DNA of 32,067 bases from positions 1-32,067 of the forward strand of contig DASXOE010000165.1 in NCBI GenBank assembly GCA_036494575.1, written 5' to 3'. Position 1 is the first letter of the stretch; each line of letters begins with the position of its first letter. The notes under the pieces were generated by a model. It searched no databases. It saw only the letters and a list, made by a program, of their open reading frames with translations, and was not told the origin of the DNA. The position numbers and the translations under genes were made by a program. This document shows positions 21,309-31,385 of this stretch, piece by piece. The stretch is from DASZFV01 sp036494575. GTDB taxonomy: Bacteria > Myxococcota_A > Polyangia > Fen-1088.

Positions 21309-22598
21309 ATGTCTAGTCCCACGACGACGACGAAGACGCAGCGTGCCGCGCTCGTGGCCATCGGCGACGAGGTGCTACGGGGCGAGGTCGCCAATTCCAA
21401 CGGGACGTTCATCGCCGACCGGCTCTTCGAAGCCGGCTTCGAGGTGTGCGAGCAGGTCGTGGTCTCCGACGATCCGGCCGACATTCGCGCCGCGCTCGTC
21501 CGGCTGCGCACGCACGTCGACGTGATCGTCGCCACGGGCGGCCTCGGGCCCACGGAGGACGACCGCACGGTGGACGTCGTGGCCGATCTCTTCGGGACCG
21601 GCACCGTGCCCGACGAGCCGTCGCTCGGCGCCATGAAGAAGCGCTTCTCGACGCACGGCTTCGAGCTGACGCCCAACAACCTGCGCCAGGTGCGCATCCC
21701 CGTGGGCTCGAAGGCGCTGCCCAACAGCGCCGGGATCGCGCCGGGGTTCGTCGTGCGCCTGGGCGGCGCCGAGGCGTTCTTTCTGCCAGGCGTTCCGCGC
21801 GAGATGGAGCGCATGTTCCTCGACGAGGTGGCGCCGCGGCTGCAGCGGCGCATGGTCGAGGCCGGCGTGCCGCGCGCGGCGGTGCGCACGTGGCACGTCT
21901 ACGGCATGGGCGAGTCGCACATCGATCATCGTCTGGCCGGTTTGCTGAACGGAGTGGAGGGCGCGACGCTGCACTTTCGCACGTCCCACCCCGTGAACCA
22001 CGTCAAGGTCGTCGTGCGCGGCGCGAGCGTCGAGGACGAGCAGGCGACGCTCCAGGGCATCGAGGCCGAGCTGCGCAAGCGCATCGGCCCGGGCATCTAC
22101 GCCGTCGACGGCGAGAGCTTCCCGTCGGCGGTCGCCAAGGCGCTGCGCGCGCAGGATCCGCCGGCGACGCTCGCCATCGCCGAGTCGTGCACGGGCGGGC
22201 TCGCGGGCGAGCTCGTGACGAGCGAAGCGGGCGCCTCCGATTTCTTCCGCGGCAGCATCGTCGCCTACACCGACGAGGTGAAGACCGGCGTGCTGGGCGT
22301 CAAAGCCGAGACGATCGCCGACTTCGGCGCCGTGAGCGAGCCGGCGGCGCGCGAGATGGCCGAGGGCGCCAAGCGCGTGTGCGCCTCGTCGGTCGCGGTG
22401 GCCATCACGGGCATCGCGGGACCGGGCGGCGGCACGCCCGAGAAGCCGGTCGGCACGGTCTGCTTCGCCGTGTGCGGCCCCGGCACGACGCGCACGTCGA
22501 CCAAGCTCTTCGCGGGCAACCGCGAGCGCGTGCGCGTCGCGGCGGCCTACTACGCCCTGGATCTGGCACGCCGGTACTTCGACACCCGCAAGCGATGA
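21309..22598 (+). CDS. cinA: CinA: nicotinamide mononucleotide deamidase / ADP-ribose pyrophosphatase family
   Basis: Two-domain CinA protein, 429 residues, normal length. N-terminal MoaB/MogA-like domain (~8-175; GDEVLRGEVANSNGTFIADR, VIVATGGLGPTEDDRTVD, LPGVPREMERMF) that in characterised members hydrolyses ADP-ribose. C-terminal PncC-type deamidase (~265-425; IAESCTGGLAGELVTS, FRGSIVAYTDEVKTGVLGV, ITGIAGPGGGTPEKPVGTV) that converts nicotinamide mononucleotide to nicotinate mononucleotide for NAD recycling. First gene of cinA-thpR-recA, the arrangement seen in many bacteria. The promoter places the mRNA start almost on the ATG. The stop overlaps the thpR start (ATGA). Identification is firm. 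Confidence 0.95.
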   Translation: MSSPTTTTKTQRAALVAIGDEVLRGEVANSNGTFIADRLFEAGFEVCEQVVVSDDPADIRAALVRLRTHVDVIVATGGLGPTEDDRTVDVVADLFGTGTVPDEPSLGAMKKRFSTHGFELTPNNLRQVRIPVGSKALPNSAGIAPGFVVRLGGAEAFFLPGVPREMERMFLDEVAPRLQRRMVEAGVPRAAVRTWHVYGMGESHIDHRLAGLLNGVEGATLHFRTSHPVNHVKVVVRGASVEDEQATLQGIEAELRKRIGPGIYAVDGESFPSAVAKALRAQDPPATLAIAESCTGGLAGELVTSEAGASDFFRGSIVAYTDEVKTGVLGVKAETIADFGAVSEPAAREMAEGAKRVCASSVAVAITGIAGPGGGTPEKPVGTVCFAVCGPGTTRTSTKLFAGNRERVRVAAAYYALDLARRYFDTRKR

Positions 22599-23218
22599 CG
22601 GACACGCCCTCGCGCCTCCACGGTCCCGGCGAAAGCTCCATTCGGAGCTTCGTGGCGGTCCCGCTGCCGGGCCCCGTTCAGACGGAGATTGCGGAAGCGA
22701 CGCGCGTGCTCGCGCGCGAGCTGCCGTCGAAGAGCGTGAATTGGTCGAAGAAGCCGGAGAACTTGCACGTCACGATGAAATTCCTGGGACCGGTCGCCCT
22801 CGAACGGCTCGACGCGCTGAGCGCGGCCATGAACGGCGCGCTCGCGGCGGTGCCGCGCTTCGGCTTCGGCGTAGGCGGGTGGGGCGCGTTTCCTTCGGAG
22901 CGTGACGCCAAGGTGCTGTTCGCGGGCGTGGACGACGAGCGCGGCCTTGCCGCCGTCGCCGAGGTCGTCGAGGCCGTGTCGGAGCGCTTCGGGTTCCCGC
23001 GCGAGGCGCGGCGCTTCACGGGTCACGTCACGATTGGGCGCAGCAAGGCCGGCGTCGACGCGCGCGCGGCCCTGGCCGCCGGCGCGGCGCGCGCCTTCGG
23101 CGAGGTCGAGGTCACCGAGGTTCACGTCTACGAGAGCCGCCTGGGCCAGCCCGGGGATGCCGGTTCGACTTACGTCTTGCGACACCGGGTGCCCCTGGGC
23201 GCCCGCGTCGCCAACTGA
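22595..23218 (+). CDS. thpR: RNA 2',3'-cyclic phosphodiesterase ThpR (LigT family)
   Basis: 2H phosphoesterase that opens 2',3'-cyclic phosphates on RNA ends. 207 residues, slightly longer than the usual ~180 because of a 16-residue N-terminal lead before RSFVAVPLP. The two catalytic HxT motifs are LHVTMKFLG (around 59) and GHVTIGRSK (around 144). The C-terminal VHVYESRLG closes the fold. The ATG overlaps the cinA stop by four bases (ATGA), so translation is coupled. The position between cinA and recA is common in bacteria. Older annotations call it 2'-5' RNA ligase. Confidence 0.93.
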   Translation: MTDTPSRLHGPGESSIRSFVAVPLPGPVQTEIAEATRVLARELPSKSVNWSKKPENLHVTMKFLGPVALERLDALSAAMNGALAAVPRFGFGVGGWGAFPSERDAKVLFAGVDDERGLAAVAEVVEAVSERFGFPREARRFTGHVTIGRSKAGVDARAALAAGAARAFGEVEVTEVHVYESRLGQPGDAGSTYVLRHRVPLGARVAN

Positions 23219-23225
23219 CAACGAC

Positions 23226-23231
23226 AAGGAG
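23226..23231 (+). promoter_or_regulatory. Shine-Dalgarno sequence of recA
   Basis: AAGGAG, eight bases before the recA ATG at 23240. It is one of the strongest ribosome-binding sites in the window and fixes the start. Confidence 0.7.
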
Positions 23232-23239
23232 AAAACACG

Positions 23240-24478
<1,239 letters not shown>

Positions 24479-24526
24479 GGCGGGGGCGTCCGGGCGGCGG
24501 CGATGGATGACGCGCAGAGGCCATGG

Positions 24527-24532
24527 TACGGT
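24527..24532 (+). promoter_or_regulatory. Probable -10 element of the first toxin-antitoxin pair
   Basis: TACGGT ends seven bases before ATG 24540. No clear -35 is visible. Confidence 0.35.
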
Positions 24533-24539
24533 TAGGTCG

Positions 24540-24773
24540 ATGGGTCGGGCCGCACCCCTTCCGCCTCCCGGATTCGACGACATGTCCGTCGAGGACAAGA
24601 TCGACTACGTCCAAGCCTTGTGGGACCGGATCGCAGCGAATGAATCTCAAGTCCCCGTCCCTGATTGGCACCGTGAGGTCCTCGCCGAGCGGCTGGCGGA
24701 CTATCAGGCCAACCCGGGTGAGGGTCGCCCCTGGGAAGACGTCGAGGCTGATCTTCTAAAACGACGACGATGA
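24540..24773 (+). CDS. Antitoxin, addiction module component family (TIGR02574-like)
   Basis: A 77-residue antitoxin of the short addiction-module component group usually found with RelE/ParE toxins. The core MSVEDKIDYVQALWDRIA, then VPVPDWHREVLAERLADYQ and PGEGRPWEDVEADL match that group. The start is ATG 24540 (MGRAAPLPPPGFDDMS); an internal ATG (MSVED) is an alternative. The last bases overlap the toxin ATG (ATGA), so the pair is coupled. TACGGT seven bases before the start is a promoter candidate. It would neutralise the toxin and repress its own operon, as known for such families. Confidence 0.85.
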   Translation: MGRAAPLPPPGFDDMSVEDKIDYVQALWDRIAANESQVPVPDWHREVLAERLADYQANPGEGRPWEDVEADLLKRRR

Positions 24774-25081
24774 TCCGTCTGACCGTCCGTCCCGCCGCCG
24801 AGGGGGATCTGGCGGACGCCCAGACTTGGTACTCGAGCCAGGACGGCGTTCTCGCGGACGAGTTTGTCGACGAGCTCCGAGCAACGCTCCGCCGGGTTCG
24901 CGAGATGCCGCTTCAGTTCCCGGAGGTAGGAGGTGCCAGGCGTGCTCTACTTCATCGTTTCTCGTACACGGTCTACTTCGTGTTACCCGACGACGCTCAC
25001 GCGATCGTCGTCGCGATTCTTCACCAGAGCCGCACGCCCACGATCTGGAAGAGGCGTATCCAGACCGGGCATACCGGATAA
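24770..25081 (+). CDS. RelE/ParE-family toxin
   Basis: A 103-residue toxin of the RelE/ParE superfamily. Visible: IRLTVRPAAEGDLADAQTWY, FVDELRATLRRVREMPLQFP, RRALLHRFSYTVYFVLPDD, and AIVVAILHQSRTP. The helix pair followed by a beta-sheet with YTVYF and the H-S-R ending is the ParE-like pattern. Target (ribosome-bound mRNA or gyrase) cannot be told from sequence. ATG overlaps the antitoxin stop by four bases. The gene looks intact. Confidence 0.85.
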   Translation: MIRLTVRPAAEGDLADAQTWYSSQDGVLADEFVDELRATLRRVREMPLQFPEVGGARRALLHRFSYTVYFVLPDDAHAIVVAILHQSRTPTIWKRRIQTGHTG

Positions 25082-25206
25082 ACAGATGTTGAACCTGACA
25101 GCGCGCGCGCCGTAGGTTGACGCCACGATCGTTATAGGCGCGTTCGGATTCGTACCGATGCGGTGGAAAATAGGTTTGGCCAAATTGGAGGCGCAGTGAT
25201 GGCGGA

Positions 25207-25488
25207 GTCAATTACGCCAGCCGTAGCGCGTCGCGCGCTCTGGTCACACATCCGTGCCCTTCTGATCCTGAGCAGCGTGCTCGCTCTCGACGGCTTCTGG
25301 GTTGCCAGGCGAGTTCGGAATCGGGATGTCGATGCCGCCGAGGATATTGTGCGTAAGGCCAGCGAGACGCCTTCCTCGAGGTCCGACGCGAAGGCGTCGA
25401 CATGTTCGCGGTTGCCCACCCACCAGTCGCGCTCCCGCAGGATGTGGCGGCGCGCCGTCGCTGTGAACACAACCTGTCGGCGTCTCAC
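25207..25488 (-). pseudogene. Decayed RelE/ParE-family toxin (frameshifted)
   Basis: The start GTG 25488 overlaps the upstream antitoxin stop (GTGA), as in an intact pair. The first ~48 residues fit a ParE-like toxin (VVFTATARRHILRERDWW, GNREHVDAFASDLEEGVSLA). The family continuation PGIGxPxPNS is found only in another frame (ILGGIDIPIPNSPGNPEAV, from about 25349), which then hits a stop. The family-like ending SARRATAGVID reappears in the first frame near 25210-25240, with the strands between missing. The frame itself stays open to 25132, but its middle and tail are not toxin-like. Best read as a toxin broken by a frameshift plus an internal deletion. Confidence 0.6.
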
Positions 25489-25709
25489 GAGGAGCGAAGT
25501 TCGCGCAGGACGTCCTCGGCGGTGACGAGACGGCCAGCGTCCACATCGTTCTCTGACTGACGAAGCGCATCATGTAAGGCGGCGCGATCGGTTTCGTCGA
25601 GCCAGTCGCCAGGGTCCAGCGGAAGCAGCTCCACCTCGGTGCCTTCGGGCAGATCAGTAGGCTCATCAATCACCAGCCGACCAGCCCGAACGCGCGCCTT
25701 GAGGGTCAT
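25485..25709 (-). CDS. Antitoxin-like protein (partner of a decayed toxin)
   Basis: A 74-residue protein: MTLKARVRAGRLVIDEPTDL, PEGTEVELLPLDPGDWLDE, ALRQSENDVDAGRLVTAEDV, LRELRSS. The N-terminal AbrB/SpoVT-like strand pattern (V.aGRLvidePtdLPEGteV) and the C-terminal helix ending in AEDVLRELR are typical of antitoxins next to ParE/RelE toxins. Start ATG 25709; an upstream in-frame ATG at 25733 would add eight residues. TAGACT ends seven bases before the chosen start. Its toxin partner looks broken, so this may now be an orphan antitoxin. Confidence 0.75.
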   Translation of the reverse strand: MTLKARVRAGRLVIDEPTDLPEGTEVELLPLDPGDWLDETDRAALHDALRQSENDVDAGRLVTAEDVLRELRSS

Positions 25710-25716
25710 GGACCTT

Positions 25717-25722
25717 AGTCTA
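25717..25722 (-). promoter_or_regulatory. Probable -10 element of the second toxin-antitoxin pair
   Basis: TAGACT on the reverse strand, seven bases before ATG 25709. The intervening bases include AAGG, so weak ribosome binding is also possible. Confidence 0.35.
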
Positions 25723-25769
25723 CTCGGCTCCATAGGACGTCGTCTAACAGCACGCGTCCGTTGGCGTTC

Positions 25770-26063
25770 TCACGCGGCTTGTCGCTTCGTGACACGCTGG
25801 CCGATCTGACGGCGAATCTTGGTCAGGATCTTCGGGTCCACGCCTTCGACCTCGGCGATGACCAGGCAGTCGAGGAGCTTCTTTGCGCCGCGTCCGGTGC
25901 GTTCGTAGGTCTCGGCGACCTTTTGAAGATCGGTTGCCATGTCGTCGAGCATCCGCTGACGTATGAGCGCGTGAGGCACCCGGTGGCCCCGTGAAACGCT
26001 TTCGATGATGCGCTTCAGTTCTCGACCGTGCTCTCGCGTCACGGTAAGGGGTTTTCTGCTCAT
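25770..26063 (-). CDS. Unrecognised small protein, candidate antitoxin of the third pair
   Basis: A 97-residue, basic and mostly helical protein: REHGRELKRIIESVSRGHRV, PHALIRQRMLDDMATDLQKV, AETYERTGRGAKKLLDCLVI, then a helix with KILTKIRRQIGQRVTKR. I do not recognise the family; no clear helix-turn-helix, MetJ/Arc or AbrB pattern is seen. It lies 28 bases downstream of a RelE-family toxin in the same direction, with GAGG six bases before the ATG, so it may be the antitoxin in a toxin-first operon like higBA. This is inference from position. Confidence 0.6.
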   Translation of the reverse strand: MSRKPLTVTREHGRELKRIIESVSRGHRVPHALIRQRMLDDMATDLQKVAETYERTGRGAKKLLDCLVIAEVEGVDPKILTKIRRQIGQRVTKRQAA

Positions 26064-26091
26064 GGCTTGCCTCGCGAGATGGCGTCCGCGG

Positions 26092-26361
26092 TTATACGTC
26101 TCCCTTGAAGATAACCTGAAGAATGACGACGGTCCTCTCCTCTTCGATCCAATAGAGGACCCGGTAGTCGCCCACGCGGACTTGCCACGTGGCCGTAGGG
26201 AGTCCTTCGATGGGTTCGGAGAGCGGTCTGCGATTTCGGGTCGCGACAGTCGCCTGGTCACGGAGGCGCTCCACCGCGGCGACAATCCTGGGGCGACGAT
26301 AGGACGGCACCGACTCGATGTCGGCCGTTGCTTGCTCGGACCAGTCGATCTCGTGTGGCAT
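26092..26361 (-). CDS. RelE-family toxin, first gene of a toxin-first pair
   Basis: An 89-residue RelE-superfamily protein: HEIDWSEQATADIESVPSYR, RPRIVAAVERLRDQA, then WQVRVGDYRVLYWIEEE and VVILQVIFKG. The WxVRVGDYRVLY strand pair is the hallmark of RelE-type mRNA interferases; the arginine in GDYRVLY corresponds to the conserved functional one. Full family length, looks intact. Start ATG 26361. The next gene downstream (25770-26063) is the presumed antitoxin. A short dyad (GGCGG/CCGCC) lies just before the ATG and might be an operator. Confidence 0.85.
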   Translation of the reverse strand: MPHEIDWSEQATADIESVPSYRRPRIVAAVERLRDQATVATRNRRPLSEPIEGLPTATWQVRVGDYRVLYWIEEERTVVILQVIFKGDV

Positions 26362-26539
26362 GGCGGCTTGTCCCGCCGAGGTCTCCCCGGCCGAGAACGC
26401 GCCACCTCATCGGACCGCGCCGAACTGAGTTGCCTGGCAGGTCTGACGAGCGGCTCCTGACCGCGCCCTCGCGCCCAGACCGCCGCCCCGCCGTCGGGCA
26501 CACGCGAACACCCCACTGGCGAAGTGCGACCGTCGCGTA

Positions 26540-26545
26540 TACGAT
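26540..26545 (+). promoter_or_regulatory. Probable -10 element of lon
   Basis: TACGAT ends six bases before the lon ATG (26552), so transcription would start at or next to the ATG. No convincing -35 and no CIRCE element. The ~190 bases between the RelE gene and lon hold nothing else recognised. Confidence 0.4.
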
Positions 26546-26551
26546 CGGGGC

Positions 26552-28969
<2,418 letters not shown>

Positions 28970-28979
28970 GGGTCGCTCC

Positions 28980-29291
28980 TCACTCGAGGCAGCCGTGCGC
29001 GACGTTCTCGGACGTGCGCGCGGCCGCCAGGCAGGGCGCGAGATCGTCTCGCACCCTGAGGCCGTGGCAGCGGGCCAATTCAGGCGCGAAGCGATGGGCG
29101 AGGTTCTGGCGCCAGCGGTCGCGAAGGACAGGATCGCGGTACCCCGACTCGGTGAGCTCGAGGTCGACGAGGCGATCGAAGACGGCTGCGCAGTCGTCGG
29201 GGCTGGCGGCATGCCGGTGACACCCGCCCGCGAGAATGAGCGCGCACGCGAGAGCAAGGGCGGTCGAGCGTCGGCGCGCCGCGGTCTTCAT
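28980..29291 (-). CDS. Small lipoprotein, hypothetical
   Basis: A 103-residue predicted lipoprotein. Signal peptide with Arg-rich start, hydrophobic core and lipobox LAGGC (Cys24), so the mature part (~80 residues) would be lipid-anchored in the cell envelope. Mature sequence is helical with spaced cysteines (DDCAAVFDRLVDLEL, LARCHGLRVRDDLAPCLAAA, AHGCLE), a pattern common in myxobacterial envelope proteins of unknown function. The ATG overlaps the TonB-like stop (ATGA), so it belongs to the exbB-exbD-tonB operon and may work with that complex. Function unknown. Confidence 0.8.
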   Translation of the reverse strand: MKTAARRRSTALALACALILAGGCHRHAASPDDCAAVFDRLVDLELTESGYRDPVLRDRWRQNLAHRFAPELARCHGLRVRDDLAPCLAAARTSENVAHGCLE

Positions 29292-30100
29292 CGGAAGAAG
29301 TGGACGCGGATCGGTGGAGAGAGGGAGGTCACGGGTTGACCCGCGGGATCGCGCGCGGGTTCGAAGCGCGTCGCCAGAGCGCAGAGGCGCGCGGCGGCGC
29401 CGAAGCCGTAGCCGGGATCGGCGAGCACGTCGACGCGTTCGGCGCGGCCGTCGGCGCGCACGGTGGCCCGGAGAACGACTGTTTGTTCGTTGACCTGCTG
29501 GGCGTCCGCGTCGGCGGGCCAGGGGCAGCTCCAGGCCTCCTGGTCGAGCGAGACGGGGCGGGCTTGGCTCCGGGTGGTCCCCGCGCCGTCTCCACTGCCG
29601 CCGGGGGCGACGATCCCGCGCGCCGGGGTCTTGCTGGTTCCGTGGCTGGTCGTTGTTCCCCCCGCATAGGAGCTCCCCACGCCGACGACGAAGGCGGTTC
29701 CGGTGAAGTCGGCCGGCTCCAGTGAGGCCGCCGCGAGCTGGCCTGCCTGCGCGGGGGCGGCGGGTCGCGCGTGCGAAGCGCGCGCCAAGCGCGCGAGGCG
29801 TGGGCTCTCGGCTTTTGGCTCTGAAGACGTGACGGGCGGCGGCGGTGGCGTCGGTGGCGTCACGTTCACGGTCGTCTCCGCGGCCACGGCCTCGTGAATG
29901 CGAGCGGCCATCTCAGCGCTCCATGGCCCCGCCGATCGTCCGAGCCGGCTCACGGCGACGAACAACCCCACGTAGCAGGCGAGCACCGTCACGGCACCGA
30001 GCGCCAGTCGGCGTCCCCCGCCGCCCGTCTCACCAGCGAATACGAGATCGACGATGCTGGCCGACGGGTGACCCGGACGCTCGGCAGACAGATCACTCAC
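29288..30100 (-). CDS. TonB-like energy transducer
   Basis: About 270 residues. One transmembrane helix near residues 33-50 (ALGAVTVLACYVGLFVAV) after a short cytoplasmic N-terminus; then a Pro/Thr-rich periplasmic stretch (NVTPPTPPPPPVTSSEPKAE), a Gly/Ser/Thr-rich linker, and a TonB C-terminal-like domain (VVLRATVRADGRAERVDVLA, RLCALATRFEPARDPAGQPV, PPIRVHFFR). TonB spans the periplasm and passes proton-motive energy from ExbB/ExbD to outer-membrane transporters. Start GTG 30100 is chosen because AGGAG lies eight bases upstream, directly after the exbD stop; an in-frame ATG at 30124 would overlap exbD. No TonB-dependent receptor is in the window. Confidence 0.85.
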   Translation of the reverse strand: MSDLSAERPGHPSASIVDLVFAGETGGGGRRLALGAVTVLACYVGLFVAVSRLGRSAGPWSAEMAARIHEAVAAETTVNVTPPTPPPPPVTSSEPKAESPRLARLARASHARPAAPAQAGQLAAASLEPADFTGTAFVVGVGSSYAGGTTTSHGTSKTPARGIVAPGGSGDGAGTTRSQARPVSLDQEAWSCPWPADADAQQVNEQTVVLRATVRADGRAERVDVLADPGYGFGAAARLCALATRFEPARDPAGQPVTSLSPPIRVHFFR

Positions 30101-30113
30101 GAACGTGGCTCCT

Positions 30114-30536
30114 TCAAGGAGCATGATCCTCCACCGGCAGGGCTCCGAACGCAACGCGGGTGATGCCCGCGCCCTTGAGCTGATCGAGCACGTGGATGAT
30201 GCGCCGATGCGGCACGTCGCCGTCGGCCTGGATCACCGCCCGCAAGTCGGGGTCGCCTTCAATCGCAACGCTGGCCTTCTGCGAGAGGGCATCGTCGTTC
30301 GGAAGCGCGGCGCCGTCGACGAGCACCGCGCCGTGCAGCTGCACGATCACCGAGAAGACCACTTGCACCTCATCGCCATGAGTGGCGTGCGGCAGATCGA
30401 GCGGGACCGCGGGCGTCACGATGATCTTCGCGGTGACGATGAAGATCACGAGGAGAACGAGCATGACGTCGACGAGCGGGGTGACGTTGATGCCCGCGAT
30501 GATTCCGTTCGCTTGCTGACCATTAGACCCCGCCAT
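30114..30536 (-). CDS. exbD: ExbD/TolR-family proton-channel subunit
   Basis: A 140-residue ExbD/TolR protein: one N-terminal transmembrane helix (~19-37; VTPLVDVMLVLLVIFIVTAK) with the conserved proton-carrying Asp23 in PLVDVM, followed by a periplasmic domain (VPLDLPHATHG, VIQADGDVPHRRIIHVLDQL, GITRVAFG). It forms the inner-membrane motor with ExbB and drives TonB. The start ATG 30536 lies 14 bases inside the end of exbB, so translation is coupled. The stop is followed immediately by the Shine-Dalgarno of the TonB gene. Confidence 0.93.
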   Translation of the reverse strand: MAGSNGQQANGIIAGINVTPLVDVMLVLLVIFIVTAKIIVTPAVPLDLPHATHGDEVQVVFSVIVQLHGAVLVDGAALPNDDALSQKASVAIEGDPDLRAVIQADGDVPHRRIIHVLDQLKGAGITRVAFGALPVEDHAP

Positions 30537-31230
30537 GGGCGACCTCTCTTAGCTTTGGCGGCGCGCTCGGTCGGCGCGCGTCGTCGGCGATGTACGCGAG
30601 CACCAGGTTCGTGAGGACGTCGGCGCCGGACAGCAGCGACGCCACGCGCCGCTGCAGATAGTTGTACGTAGCCACGGCGGGAAGCGCGACGAGGATGCCG
30701 ACGGCCGTCGCGACCAGCGCCTCCGCGATGCTCGCCATGACGGCCTGCGACGCCACTTGGGCGGCCGCCGGCGCGCCGTGCCCGGGAGCGGCGTGCCCGA
30801 GCTCCTCGAAAGCGTGAATGACTCCCACGACGGTGCCGAATAGGCCGACGAACGGTGCGTTGTTGCCGACGGTGGCGAGATAAGCCAGCCCGCGTTCGAG
30901 GCGACCGCGTTCGAGCGCTGCGGCACTCTGCATCGCCTTGTCCGCGGCGTCGGTGCCGCGCTCGGCGAGGCGCAAGCCGGCGTCCGCGATGCGCGCGGCG
31001 ACGGACGGGCTCGCTTCGAGCAAGCGCCGCGCGGTCTCGAAGTCACCGCTCGCGAGGTGCTGGTCGAGCGCGCGCGCCAGAGCCTCGAGATCGCCGCCAC
31101 GTCGTCGCAGGTAAAGCCAGCGCTCGATCGCGAGGACGAGGCTGGAGATTGAAAGCCCTCCGAGCAGCCACAAGATCCAGCTGGCGCCCGAAACCAAGAG
31201 TACATGCTTGACTGAATCGATCGTGCTCAT
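30523..31230 (-). CDS. exbB: ExbB/TolQ/MotA-family proton-channel subunit
   Basis: A 235-residue ExbB-type inner-membrane protein. Three transmembrane helices: ~17-35 (ASWILWLLGGLSISSLVLAI), ~117-140 (NNAPFVGLFGTVVGVIHAFE) and ~165-190 (ASIAEALVATAVGILVALPAV). The family signatures APFVGLFGTVVGVI and EALVATAVGILVALPAV are intact. With ExbD it forms the proton-driven motor for the TonB protein encoded downstream. ATG 31230 has GGAGG nine bases upstream and also overlaps the stop of a small upstream frame (ATGA). First clear gene of exbB-exbD-tonB-lipoprotein. Confidence 0.94.
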   Translation of the reverse strand: MSTIDSVKHVLLVSGASWILWLLGGLSISSLVLAIERWLYLRRRGGDLEALARALDQHLASGDFETARRLLEASPSVAARIADAGLRLAERGTDAADKAMQSAAALERGRLERGLAYLATVGNNAPFVGLFGTVVGVIHAFEELGHAAPGHGAPAAAQVASQAVMASIAEALVATAVGILVALPAVATYNYLQRRVASLLSGADVLTNLVLAYIADDARRPSAPPKLREVAHGGV

Positions 31231-31385
31231 TCGTGGGTTCCTCCGGTGCTTTCAATCTCGAACACAATGCGGGCGGCGCCGGTCCCTTCAGGGCCCTCGT
31301 CGTTTCCGTCGCGCCACTCCTCCGGCGCCGCCCGCCACAGCTCTATGGCAACGTCATCTGGTAATAGTGGCGCTGCAACGCGCAC
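31227..31385 (-). CDS. Possible small ORF coupled to exbB
   Basis: A 52-codon frame from GTG 31385 to a stop that overlaps the exbB ATG (ATGA). Outside the overlap with the secreted-protein gene (31231-31342), its codons have mostly G/C third positions and a protein-like acidic composition (LWRAAPEEWRDGNDEGPEGT, then AARIVFEIESTGGTHE). No family recognised. It could be a real small protein, or the end of the upstream gene displaced by a frameshift. Confidence 0.3.
   Translation of the reverse strand: MRVAAPLLPDDVAIELWRAAPEEWRDGNDEGPEGTGAARIVFEIESTGGTHE

Noticed and set aside
25163..25525. Plus-strand reading frame with a good GGAGG (25187-25191) seven bases before ATG 25199 and a hydrophobic stretch (ALLILSSVLALDGFWV).
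   Set aside because: It lies opposite the decayed ParE-like toxin, whose minus-strand product is recognisable. The downstream part of the plus frame is Ser/Arg-rich shadow sequence.
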